Of a DNA stretch of 64,000 nucleotides, positions 1 through 8,283 are shown piece by piece; the stretch's first letter is position 1; every line of letters begins with the position of its first letter. Location: the NCBI GenBank assembly GCA_965262395.1, contig OZ253531.1, positions 1,612,001-1,676,000 on the forward strand, given 5' to 3'. The translations under genes were made by a program, and so were the position numbers. The notes beneath the pieces were generated by a model. The model was not told the DNA's origin. It did not search any database and worked only from the letters and a program-made list of their open reading frames with translations. Origin of the DNA: CBDHFF01 sp965262395 (lineage in GTDB: Bacteria > Pseudomonadota > Alphaproteobacteria > Rickettsiales > Anaplasmataceae).

Positions 1-1
1 T

Positions 2-679
2 GAAAAAATTGCAACACTTGCAGCATCTATACCTAAACTACATATGCTACCCCTCAGCGAAGAAAGGGATAAAGAAGAAGAGAGGGATAAAGAAACTGAA
101 CAATCAACTGTAACACAACCTAGAAAACCCGAAGCCACACATCAGAGACACCATGAGCAATTGGGAGCATTGCATGCCACTCAGGTCTTTGAAAAAGCAG
201 ACAAGAAATGGTGCCGCTTCCCTTACGCTGGTCCAAAGACTAATTTTTCAGGCGCAAGATACATAGAAAGTTTTGGGGATAGAATGGCATATAATTATAC
301 TGTTGGTCAAGCTGGTATTACCAGCTTTATATCCAAACATAAGCACACAGAGAAACCTAGTAAGGCTCAACAAATGCAATTTTCTGCGGATCCAGAAGGA
401 GAAATAAAATACAACCCCTTATTCAAATTGGACGTTGATCCCAATGACCTACTAAATGGCGCCACGGCCGTAGATTCTAGTCTTACTTCTCAACCTGAAG
501 ATCCTCAGTTTATACAAAAATTATTAGCTGACGGTCAGAAATATCTAGACCAGTTATCACCTACAGAAGCTCCAAAACATCCACCACAAGGATCATGCTC
601 ATATTATGGTCTGAGTACGGAATATGAGAAGAATGCAGGCAGCACAAAGGGTGCCAGCCAGGATACGCTTCTTTATTAG
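2..679 (+). CDS. hypothetical protein, 5' end outside the window
   Basis: The frame is open from the first bases of the window, with fourteen codons before the first ATG at 44, so the gene probably begins upstream and this is its C-terminal part. The visible part is hydrophilic: a charged Glu/Lys/Arg-rich stretch (residues 5-20 after the first Met), then a mixed segment rich in Lys, Gln and Pro. I see no signal peptide, membrane segment or known motif and do not recognise the family. Composition resembles the other lineage-specific soluble proteins at 995-2014 and 4266-5138, so an effector-like role is possible but only inferred. Position 44 could also be a real start, but no convincing ribosome-binding site precedes it. 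Confidence 0.55.
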   Translation, partial: EKIATLAASIPKLHMLPLSEERDKEEERDKETEQSTVTQPRKPEATHQRHHEQLGALHATQVFEKADKKWCRFPYAGPKTNFSGARYIESFGDRMAYNYTVGQAGITSFISKHKHTEKPSKAQQMQFSADPEGEIKYNPLFKLDVDPNDLLNGATAVDSSLTSQPEDPQFIQKLLADGQKYLDQLSPTEAPKHPPQGSCSYYGLSTEYEKNAGSTKGASQDTLLY

Positions 680-994
680 AATGGTAATCAGTAACGAGTA
701 AGTAAGATACTGGAACAACAATAAATCCAGAAGAATTCTATTGATGCTTGCGCTATAGTATCCTAGCTGTTGCAACGCAGCTAGGGTACATGTAGCACGA
801 ACACTACCGATAGACAACCACCTGCCCATGGAAGAGAAGTGTGTCATATCTACACAACTATAATGATTGCTTTAACCATATGGCCGTAATATAATAAGAA
901 TGTTAATTAATTAACTGTGTATTTATGAGCATAGATTTTTTTAAAGTAGATATATGCCTGAATTCATCATAACGTTAGATTTGGAGATTTAAAT
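680..994. other. intergenic spacer, no gene seen
   Basis: About 315 bases between two plus-strand genes. It holds a 14-bp perfect palindrome, gttaattaattaac, at 902-915 and AT-rich sequence that probably carries the promoter for the next gene. The minus-strand open frame here overlaps the upstream gene and has no recognisable content. Confidence 0.5.
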
Positions 995-2014
995 ATGGAT
1001 ACCAACACGATACGTAGATCATTTCTTGATGTTTTACAAGATGCTCTTGCGGCCAATAAATCGTTACAATTGTTATGTTTGCGACATCCTGATATTGCAA
1101 CAAGTTGCTCGGGAGCAGAAATCAAAGCAAAGATGGATGCAAGATATCTTGAAAGTAATCAAGCCCTTGACAGAGATAGAATTAGTCTTCTGGAAGAAAG
1201 GGAGTCTTCGTTATCAAAGCGTCAGAAGGCAGTAAAAAAGTATCATCAAAGCAAGTTGGAGCTCACAGAGTATGAAACAAAATTCACAAATAATCCCTCA
1301 AAGCTCAATAAACAGGAAGCTCTAAGGCTTCAAAAGGTGTATCATGATTCTTATTATTCCTTGTGCCAAGCAAGAAAAGATAACATGGCAAAGAGCGCAA
1401 GTTTTGACCAACACTTACTCGCTATAGATGAAATTATACATACTCAGACAATAACTGTTGCCAATGAACTAGGTTATGGCGTGGGTAGCGCACGACAGGA
1501 ATGTAGCAGAACTCAGGAGGTCTTTTTCTCTAAACTAGTAGAATTAATCAAGACACATACACAGAAAGATATCTCTAATGCTCTGATTGCTGAGTACAAG
1601 GAGGTTAAACAGCAAGAATTGGCGCAAGAATTAGTAATAGAACAAGCAATATCCGAACTCCCCGTAAATACAGATTCAGTTTGCTTACGTGATTTAATTA
1701 CTGATTGCGCAGACAGAGATCTTGATCCAACAGTACAAAAAAGGATTCAAACTGAAATAACAAAGATTGATCAGGGTCATCACAAGATTCTACGCAAACA
1801 ACCTGCAAGCAGCCTAGCTACGATAACTGATGCTGCAACTCCAGGGGCTGCATGTACTGAAATAAAAAAGACTAATCAGGGTCATCACAAGATTCCACGC
1901 AAACAACAACCTGCAAGCAACCTAGCTATGGACACTGATACTACACCTCTATGGGATAGCGGGATTGAATTACGGAGTATGCACGAAGGACATTACACAA
2001 ACAACACTGTATAG
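995..2014 (+). CDS. predicted coiled-coil protein with C-terminal repeat
   Basis: A 339-residue hydrophilic protein. The ATG is preceded by GGAG (982-985) at good spacing. Residues about 40-140 are rich in Lys, Glu, Gln and Leu with heptad-like spacing, suggesting coiled coil. The C-terminal third contains a degenerate duplication: a segment with QGHHKILRKQPAS recurs about 35 residues later as QGHHKIPRKQQPAS, each followed by LA and an acidic/Thr-rich tail. There is no signal peptide or membrane segment. The family is not recognised. It groups with the other coiled-coil genes of this window (4266-5138, 56722-58050, 58100-59038), which look like a lineage-specific set; secretion as effectors is inference only. 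Confidence 0.6.
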   Translation: MDTNTIRRSFLDVLQDALAANKSLQLLCLRHPDIATSCSGAEIKAKMDARYLESNQALDRDRISLLEERESSLSKRQKAVKKYHQSKLELTEYETKFTNNPSKLNKQEALRLQKVYHDSYYSLCQARKDNMAKSASFDQHLLAIDEIIHTQTITVANELGYGVGSARQECSRTQEVFFSKLVELIKTHTQKDISNALIAEYKEVKQQELAQELVIEQAISELPVNTDSVCLRDLITDCADRDLDPTVQKRIQTEITKIDQGHHKILRKQPASSLATITDAATPGAACTEIKKTNQGHHKIPRKQQPASNLAMDTDTTPLWDSGIELRSMHEGHYTNNTV

Positions 2015-2246
2015 ATATTGTAGAGGTAACAGCCTATAGCCTAACTCTGACCAATCAGAAGAAGTTCTGATTACCACCACCCGCTCTTTAGCAGACAGGC
2101 ACACAGGCAGAAGTGTCCCCCCTCCGCCCGTACCAATGGATCTATTCTATTGAGTGCTTCTCTGCATGCCTTTGTTCCTTAGTTGTTGTAATTCAGTTGG
2201 TGCTGGTATATAGAAAAGATTCAATAGATATTATACGTATTAAAAT

Positions 2247-3305
2247 ATGACAATATGTCAAAATCTATATAAAGCTTTGCACAGATTTGCAATTCATAAC
2301 ATTCCACCAGAAGAGCTGGGCAATATCGGACGAAAAATTATAAAATATCTACCCCGAAATGTCGTCACACCTGACCCTATATTATCTCAAGAAATACTAG
2401 GCATGCAATTCTCTAGTCCAATTGGTTTGGCTGCGGGATTTGATAAAGATGCAGAATGCGTAGGCGCATTATCCAAATTGAATTTTGGTTTCATTGAGCT
2501 GGGAAGCGTGCTGATCAGGGAACATGATGGCAATCCTATGCCACGAATATTCAGATTACATGAAGATAAAGCTGTAATAAATAAACTTGGACTACCCAGT
2601 GCAGGTGTTGATGTATTCCAAAATAATATAGACTCACAGAATATAAATCCAAACTGTAGAATTGGCATTAATATAACGCAACATCCAAATTCTGAGAACC
2701 CATTACCAGAATATGCAAGTCTGTTTGAAAAATTACACGAGCATGCTGACTACATCACAATAAATTCTTCCTGCCCTAACACCAAATCAGGAATAATCAA
2801 AGATACTGAATACTTAAACCAAATATTACAAATCGTCGATACAAAAAGGAAAGATCTTAAACCTGGGTTACCCGTAATTTTAAAGATATCGCCCGATATA
2901 GCAAGCGACGAAGAGAAGAGTGATTTAGTAAATTTAGCATTAAAGAATAATATAGACGGAATGATAATAGGTAATACCACAAAGAGTCGCAATGGCGTTG
3001 TAAGCCATAAAAAAGATAGAGAAGGAGGATTAAGTGGTAAACCACTCATGGCAGCATCCACACTATTATTAAAGGAAATCAAGAAATTGGCAGGAGATAA
3101 GCTCATTCTTATCGGTACAGGAGGCGTATTCAGCGCCCAAGATTTACTTGATAAGATAACTCACGGCGCATCGCTAGTGCAGATATATACAGGCTTCATT
3201 TATAATGGATTCAACCTTATTGACGACATACATAGAGAACTTCCCGTGTTACTGAAGAATAATGGCTATCAAAACATTAAAGAAGCAGTTGGAATGAAAG
3301 CGTAA
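2247..3305 (+). CDS. pyrD: dihydroorotate dehydrogenase, class 2-like
   Basis: Oxidises dihydroorotate to orotate in pyrimidine synthesis. The 352-residue length and the roughly 45-residue N-terminal extension before the FMN-binding barrel match the membrane-associated, quinone-dependent class 2 family. Visible motifs: GLAAGFDKDAE, the GFIELGSV strand, INKLGLPSAG, the active-site loop INSSCPNT, NTTKSRNG, GGLSGKPL, GTGGV and GASLVQIYTGF. Oddity: class 2 enzymes normally carry a catalytic Ser in this loop (NxSSPNT, Ser175 in E. coli), but here the aligned residue is Cys176 (codon tgc at 2772-2774), the base used by class 1 enzymes. The rest of the barrel is intact, so the gene is probably functional. 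Confidence 0.93.
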   Translation: MTICQNLYKALHRFAIHNIPPEELGNIGRKIIKYLPRNVVTPDPILSQEILGMQFSSPIGLAAGFDKDAECVGALSKLNFGFIELGSVLIREHDGNPMPRIFRLHEDKAVINKLGLPSAGVDVFQNNIDSQNINPNCRIGINITQHPNSENPLPEYASLFEKLHEHADYITINSSCPNTKSGIIKDTEYLNQILQIVDTKRKDLKPGLPVILKISPDIASDEEKSDLVNLALKNNIDGMIIGNTTKSRNGVVSHKKDREGGLSGKPLMAASTLLLKEIKKLAGDKLILIGTGGVFSAQDLLDKITHGASLVQIYTGFIYNGFNLIDDIHRELPVLLKNNGYQNIKEAVGMKA

Positions 3306-3369
3306 CACTTGACATCAATTAATAAAGTAATTAACTTGATTTTAAGTTATACTGGTGGATACATAGCCA

Positions 3370-4116
3370 TTGTCTAGAAACAAGCAAAACAGAACTACCT
3401 CTTCCACAAGGACGCATAAACCTAGAAAGAACTTGATCTCAGAGCAACGCCACACACCCGTATCCGCAAGCACATCAGAATCAGAATCAGAAAGTGCATC
3501 TGCATCAGAATCAGAGAGTACACCCGCACCGGACACGCTCATATTAGAATCATCAATAAGCACACTCAATCAAACTGAATACATAACACTAAGATCGCCA
3601 ACTTCCATAGTAACAGTGCAAGCACGATGGGATGGACACATGATAGTATCCTCTGATTGCCAGGGAGAATTTGTAATAGACAAAGACAGTCAGATGAAAC
3701 TTATGGCAATGAGTAAAAATAATGAGGAAATTGAAATATGTTCTAGAGAACAATTGAGAGAACTTATGAAAGAAGAATTGATCTATGCTTCCATTGAGAA
3801 ACGTGAAGCCAAGAGCGATGATAATAAGATTCATACTCCTCATGATCCATGCACCAGTTCTATCCTACCGCCCTCTAAAGCAGAAAAAATCTCTGGATAT
3901 TTAATGAAAATATCTAGTGATGTCCAACATCAAGGTTGGAATGAATTCCAGTACCCTATCTGTGAAGCATTAGTGCAACCACTATACCACAACAATGAAG
4001 TAATGATATTCGGGGGTCAGACGGATCTTGCTGATGCTGAAATACATGAACAATGGACAGAAAAGCTTACTCATAACATGGACGTAACTATCATACCACC
4101 ACAGCAACAGAAGTAA
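3370..4116 (+). CDS. hypothetical protein with Ser/Glu-rich tract
   Basis: A 248-residue protein that must start at the TTG at 3370, because an in-frame TAG lies two codons upstream and the next Met is near residue 85. The N-terminus is basic (many Lys/Arg/Thr), followed by a Ser-Glu-Ala low-complexity stretch at about residues 35-52 made of SESE-type repeats, then a mixed alpha/beta-like C-terminal region with Trp residues. No signal peptide, membrane helix or known catalytic motif is visible. Family not recognised. The basic N-terminus plus acidic Ser-rich linker is compatible with a secreted or nucleic-acid-associated protein, but that is speculation. Confidence 0.5.
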   Translation: MSRNKQNRTTSSTRTHKPRKNLISEQRHTPVSASTSESESESASASESESTPAPDTLILESSISTLNQTEYITLRSPTSIVTVQARWDGHMIVSSDCQGEFVIDKDSQMKLMAMSKNNEEIEICSREQLRELMKEELIYASIEKREAKSDDNKIHTPHDPCTSSILPPSKAEKISGYLMKISSDVQHQGWNEFQYPICEALVQPLYHNNEVMIFGGQTDLADAEIHEQWTEKLTHNMDVTIIPPQQQK

Positions 4117-4265
4117 TCTAATATTTTATTAAGCTGATTAAGTATGATAAGTATCACTCTCTAATACCAAGAGCATAATACTTATTGATTATAATGGTTA
4201 ATTTATATTGATAATAATGGTTTTATATATAATTGAATTACGTAAATATATTATATGGATAGACA

Positions 4266-5138
4266 ATGGCAGATAATAAGACTCTTACGCCACAACACAT
4301 TCTAAAGTACGAAGAATATCAAAAAAAACAAGAGGAATACAGCATACAGCTCCAAACACTCCAAGCAGCACACGAAAAATACAACGCACAGCTCATAGAA
4401 TTAGTAGCAGCAATGGGGGAAGACAACATCAAGCTCCAAACACTCGCAAGAAAACGTGAAACATGCAGCGCAGAGCTCAAAGAACTTAAACAACGCAGCG
4501 AAAGCATAAATCCAATATCACACTTCTACAGTGTATGCATGTCGGAAATAGCATGCCACAACAAAATAATAGCCCAAACAGACGCAGAGATAGTAAGCAT
4601 AACAAGAGACAGAAAGGTCAAAGACAACAAAGAAAATGTCCTAACAGAATGCATAAATAGCGTGCGCAAAAACATGGATTACACAGCGCAATGCATAGAT
4701 GGAACAACAGAAAAAAGAATGCATAGAGCAGCAGAAACGGATGTAGGAACATCAGACGCACTTGCAGAACAATATGGCACTAAACCACTAGCAGATCGCG
4801 ACAGAGGAACTATGTCAGGTCTGTTTTACCATCCGAGTAAGCACAAACTGATACATCAATATCAAGAGGAAGGAGTAGCATCTACCAGTTTGCATGCTAC
4901 AGCTACCTTCGAACTGGCAAAATCTGGTGGAACCTATGCGATGGGGATAAGTACGAATAATGTTCAAGTACTTGAGAGGCATAGTAGTGATGGCATAGTA
5001 GGCCTTGGTTCTGCACAAAATTATTCTTCTCAATTATCAGGCTCTACTCACTCAGAACAAGAAGACCAAGACCAAGAACAACTGGGTGGTCTCACAATGA
5101 CTGTGGGTGCGGGTGCGGGCACTCATTCTTTGCAGTAG
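4266..5138 (+). CDS. predicted coiled-coil protein
   Basis: A 290-residue soluble protein beginning at ATG 4266. Residues 10-80 are strongly Glu/Lys/Gln/Leu-rich with repeated LQTLQ/LQTLAR-type heptads, so a coiled coil is very likely. The middle continues helical; the C-terminus turns into Gly/Ser/Gln-rich low complexity, with a run of EQEDQDQEQ and an alternating Gly-Ala tail. No signal peptide or membrane segment. The first half has an A-rich codon pattern like its neighbours, so transfer is not obvious. Family not recognised; architecture (helical rod plus disordered tail) resembles other lineage-specific proteins in the window. Confidence 0.6.
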   Translation: MADNKTLTPQHILKYEEYQKKQEEYSIQLQTLQAAHEKYNAQLIELVAAMGEDNIKLQTLARKRETCSAELKELKQRSESINPISHFYSVCMSEIACHNKIIAQTDAEIVSITRDRKVKDNKENVLTECINSVRKNMDYTAQCIDGTTEKRMHRAAETDVGTSDALAEQYGTKPLADRDRGTMSGLFYHPSKHKLIHQYQEEGVASTSLHATATFELAKSGGTYAMGISTNNVQVLERHSSDGIVGLGSAQNYSSQLSGSTHSEQEDQDQEQLGGLTMTVGAGAGTHSLQ

Positions 5139-5320
5139 ACCTCATAAAGAAAAATGATTAGATTAATGATGCTGTAGTTTTAATACAATAATTGCCTTGC
5201 GATATGTGCATATCCCACTATATCGCAAAGCAAAATATTTCAATTGAAATAATGAATCCATCTTATAACATATTGATCGAAATGATTGTCTATGCTTTAA
5301 TTACCAGATATGGTTGACTC

Positions 5321-6091
5321 ATGATTATGAATGCAAAAGAATTATTAACAGTTGTCCATTTTTTGAAACAAAACGGCCTTGATGAATATATTTTATCTGA
5401 TGAACCACAAAATAGATTGCAGGATAGTATAAAAGTAGTGGAAAAAAATGACCAAAATAGAGATAAAACACATAATGAATGGTTACTACACGCCCAAGAA
5501 AGTGCAAGTAGATCTAAAGACCTAGAAGAACTTAAAACAGCAGTGGAAAATTTCTCCGGCTGTAATATTAAAGAACTTGCCATTAATACAGTATTCTCTG
5601 ATGGAAATCCAGAATCAGACCTTTTAATCATAGGTGAAGCCCCCGGCGCAGAAGAGGATAAACAAGGCATTCCTTTTTGTGGACGAAGTGGCAATTTGCT
5701 CAATAAAATGTTAGAAAGCATAGGACTCAGTAGAAGCAACGCATATATTACCAACACTGTCTTTTGGCGTCCACCAGGAAATAGGAAACCTACCACAGAA
5801 GAAACCGATATGTGCAAACCATTTTTAGAAAAGCATATCGCCCTGGTAAATCCCAAGGTAATATTTCTGCTAGGCGCAACAGCGACTTCATCAATACTTA
5901 ACACTGATCTTAGTATTTCAAAACTTAGAGGTAATATTTGCGAATATAGTAATCAATACCTATCTAAACCAATACCCGCAATCCCTAGTTTTCATCCAGC
6001 ATATCTATTAAGACAACAATCTCAAAAGAAATATGCTTGGGAGGATCTCAAAACCGTCAAAGCCATTATTAATAATACATATTCTAAGTAA
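5321..6091 (+). CDS. uracil-DNA glycosylase, family 4-like
   Basis: Excises uracil from DNA at the start of base-excision repair. Seen: the water-activating loop GEAPGAEEDKQG, the FCGRSGNLL uracil-binding segment, ITNTVFWRPPGNR, and the minor-groove loop PSFHPAYLLRQ. The 256-residue length is usual for the alphaproteobacterial branch. Of the four Cys that hold the 4Fe-4S cluster in classical family 4 enzymes, only two equivalents remain (in SGCNIKE and MCKPFLE); the other two positions are not Cys (the KCRPPGNR position reads FWRPPGNR). This pattern fits what I recall of the alphaproteobacterial branch, so the protein probably lacks the cluster. Translation could start at Met1 or Met3. Confidence 0.88.
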   Translation: MIMNAKELLTVVHFLKQNGLDEYILSDEPQNRLQDSIKVVEKNDQNRDKTHNEWLLHAQESASRSKDLEELKTAVENFSGCNIKELAINTVFSDGNPESDLLIIGEAPGAEEDKQGIPFCGRSGNLLNKMLESIGLSRSNAYITNTVFWRPPGNRKPTTEETDMCKPFLEKHIALVNPKVIFLLGATATSSILNTDLSISKLRGNICEYSNQYLSKPIPAIPSFHPAYLLRQQSQKKYAWEDLKTVKAIINNTYSK

Positions 6092-6092
6092 A

Positions 6093-6328
6093 TGTGAAGA
6101 ATTTCCATCACTTATATTAAAACTTAATTATTCACGCTCACGCTCTATGGCTCACTGCCTACACATCATGTAAGTTATGTGAAGAATTTTCCATCACTTA
6201 TTATTAAAACTTAATTATTCACTCTCACGCTCTATGGCTCACTGCCTACACATCATGTAAGTTATGTGAAGAATTTTCCATCACTTATTATGAAAACTTA
6301 ATTATTCACTCTCACGCTCTATGGCTCA
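6093..6328. repeat. tandem array, about 85-87 bp unit, 2.7 copies
   Basis: Starting two bases after the stop codon of the glycosylase gene, a unit beginning tgtgaagaatt and containing ctctatggctcactgcc is repeated at 6093, 6178 and 6265, the last copy being partial. Copies are nearly identical apart from single-base indels. No coding sense is apparent. It belongs to the set of unrelated arrays of about 80 bp seen next to gene ends in this window. Confidence 0.9.
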
Positions 6329-6358
6329 GCCTAGAATATTCTTGCATACGCTTGATTT

Positions 6359-6550
6359 CTATTTCTTATAAATAAATTGCTTATTACAATAATCACAAGA
6401 TGCCTTACCCTCTAAACCAAGGTTTATATAAACCCTGGGGTGACCTAATTTTCCACCATCACAGTGAACCTGGCGTGTCATCACATGCTCAGTTTCAGGC
6501 TCATTACCATCATTACTTTGGCTATTCTTATTTTTCTTACTTTCCACCAT
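6359..6550 (-). CDS. zinc-finger protein, complex I NDUFS6-like
   Basis: A 63-residue protein with the CHCC-type zinc-binding pattern: VHCDGG, then LGHPRVYINL, then ASCDYCNKQF, so Cys, His, Cys, Cys ligands. This is the signature of the alphaproteobacterial homologue of the mitochondrial complex I accessory subunit NDUFS6, expected to sit on the peripheral arm of NADH dehydrogenase. The N-terminal 20 residues are Lys/Asn/Ser-rich and probably flexible. I chose the ATG at 6550; an upstream GTG at 6562 would add four residues. It stands alone, away from the nuo genes. Confidence 0.85.
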   Translation of the reverse strand: MVESKKNKNSQSNDGNEPETEHVMTRQVHCDGGKLGHPRVYINLGLEGKASCDYCNKQFIYKK

Positions 6551-6632
6551 ATATAAGACCACGGCAACTACAATAAGGGTATGAATAACTTAAAAAACTC
6601 AATATTGCAAGATATTATCTCCACACATGCCC

Positions 6633-7736
6633 CTATGAAAGAAAATGAGTCTTGATTATCTCAGATAAACGATCAACATCTTCTACTTTATGCATAGAAG
6701 AAAATACTACTCTTAACATAGGCTTAATCACTGTTGGAGGCCTCATAGGAGTAATAATAAATCCTTTCTCTCGAAGTAAATTAGATGCATATATAACATT
6801 ATCGACATTATCGAAAGATATAGGAACTATGTGAGTCTCTGGCTCTTCCATACCAATATTACGACAAAATCTTTTAGCCAAATCGGTTGGTCTTGGGGAT
6901 ATCTTATCTATAAGATCAATAGATTTTATAGCGGCAGCCAGAATACATGGAGGCAATGCCGTAGAATAAACCATGCTACGCGCATAATTAAATAAGTATT
7001 TCACTACTGTACTAGATGCACAAACATAACCACCTAGGCCACCGCATGCCTTTGATAGAGTTCCCATATCAATATCTGGCTTAATTCCCATATCTCTAAT
7101 GCCTAAGCCATGCGCATCATCAACCATTAGCCAGCTTTCATACTTCACAGAAAGCATCTTTAAATCAGCTAAGGGGGCTACATCACCGCTCATGCTGAAT
7201 ACATGGTTCGTTAGAATTAAACAATTAGCATATTCTTTTCTGTGTTTCTTTAATATCTCTTCACAAGAAGTTGCTTTATTATGCTCGAACCTCAAAAGCC
7301 TTGCTCCAGACAAATGCGCTGCATCAATAAAACATGCATGCACATCTCTATCAGCAACAATAAGATCTCCCTTCCCTATCAAAGCAGAGATAGCGCCAAT
7401 ACTCGCGCTGTAACCACTACTAAAGATCAAAGCAGAATCTCGCTTCTTATATTTTGATAATTTATCCTCTAATTCTTGATAAAGAACATTGTTACCAGTC
7501 ACTAACCTGGAACCACCAGCCCCAAAACTATATTTATGGATTGCGTCAATTGCAGCTCTCTTTATCTCATCATTATGAGACAGGCCAAAGTAATCATTGC
7601 AGCAGAAGGATACATATTTCTTGCCATCATTAACTATATAACCTGCATTTTCTCTATCCATTGAGTGCAGTACACGCAACAATCCTTTATCTTCTCGTAA
7701 CTGCAATTTCCCCTGACAGAATGCGTCTATACCCAT
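6633..7736 (-). CDS. bioF: 8-amino-7-oxononanoate synthase
   Basis: PLP enzyme that condenses pimeloyl-ACP/CoA with alanine in biotin synthesis. Seen: NDYFGLS, FGAGGSRLVTGN, FSSGYSASIG, a DRDVHA / HLSGARLL segment, FSMSGDVAPL, VDDAHGLG, the PLP-lysine motif GTLSKACGG, YSTALPP and a C-terminal RPPT loop. The 367-residue length suits BioF rather than 5-aminolevulinate synthase, which is longer. The start lies two bases after the stop of hemJ, so the two are probably cotranscribed. No other biotin gene is in the window. A close alpha-oxoamine synthase relative cannot be fully excluded. Confidence 0.87.
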   Translation of the reverse strand: MGIDAFCQGKLQLREDKGLLRVLHSMDRENAGYIVNDGKKYVSFCCNDYFGLSHNDEIKRAAIDAIHKYSFGAGGSRLVTGNNVLYQELEDKLSKYKKRDSALIFSSGYSASIGAISALIGKGDLIVADRDVHACFIDAAHLSGARLLRFEHNKATSCEEILKKHRKEYANCLILTNHVFSMSGDVAPLADLKMLSVKYESWLMVDDAHGLGIRDMGIKPDIDMGTLSKACGGLGGYVCASSTVVKYLFNYARSMVYSTALPPCILAAAIKSIDLIDKISPRPTDLAKRFCRNIGMEEPETHIVPISFDNVDNVIYASNLLREKGFIITPMRPPTVIKPMLRVVFSSMHKVEDVDRLSEIIKTHFLS

Positions 7737-7738
7737 TA

Positions 7739-8176
7739 TTACACAGGCTTCACAACGGCCATGATAACTATTATAGCTATCAACACTGCTGGTATCTCAT
7801 TGAATATACGATAGAATTTAGCTGATCTCTTATTAATACCTTTTTCAAAATCCTTTCTATATTTTGCCATCATGCCATGACAAGCAAACAACAACACGAC
7901 CATAGATAGTTTAATATGGATCCACATCATTCCAGATGATAAAGCTTCAGTTTCTAACAATAATAATAACCCTAGAAAAAGCACAATAATCATCGCAGGA
8001 TTCATAATAAATCTGAGCAACTTGCGTTCCATATTACGAAAGATTAAGTCACTCTCAGAACCAACACTTACATCAGCGTGGTACACAAAAAGACGAGGAA
8101 GATATAGCAAACCAGCACACCAAGCAATAACTGCTATTATATGCAAAGCTTCTAACCAGCGATAATCAAGCTCCAT
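7739..8176 (-). CDS. hemJ: protoporphyrinogen oxidase HemJ-type membrane protein
   Basis: A 145-residue membrane protein with about four hydrophobic helices (residues roughly 5-28, 53-75, 82-100, 122-143). The N-terminal segment ALHIIAVIAWCAGLLYLPRL with a conserved His in helix 1, and IHIKLSM in helix 3, match the HemJ (UPF0093) family, which oxidises protoporphyrinogen IX in the inner membrane in many alphaproteobacteria. It precedes bioF by two bases on the same strand, suggesting an operon. Confidence 0.88.
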   Translation of the reverse strand: MELDYRWLEALHIIAVIAWCAGLLYLPRLFVYHADVSVGSESDLIFRNMERKLLRFIMNPAMIIVLFLGLLLLLETEALSSGMMWIHIKLSMVVLLFACHGMMAKYRKDFEKGINKRSAKFYRIFNEIPAVLIAIIVIMAVVKPV

Positions 8177-8283
8177 AGATCATACAATTAAAATATAATA
8201 GCTTTATTGTATTAGGGCAATTCGAAGAAATCAATACAATAATTATATGAAAGTTGGCAATGATTGAATAAAAAACTAATTAT

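Noticed and set aside
599..847. Minus-strand open frame of 82 codons with hydrophobic stretches
   Set aside because: Overlaps the end of the first gene, has no recognisable family and its hydrophobicity is what the antisense of hydrophilic AT-rich coding sequence gives.
6093..6328. Rickettsia-type palindromic element
   Set aside because: The unit lacks a long internal palindrome and lies in direct tandem copies outside coding sequence.
6633..7736. 5-aminolevulinate synthase
   Set aside because: The neighbouring hemJ made this tempting, but length and motif details fit BioF better.
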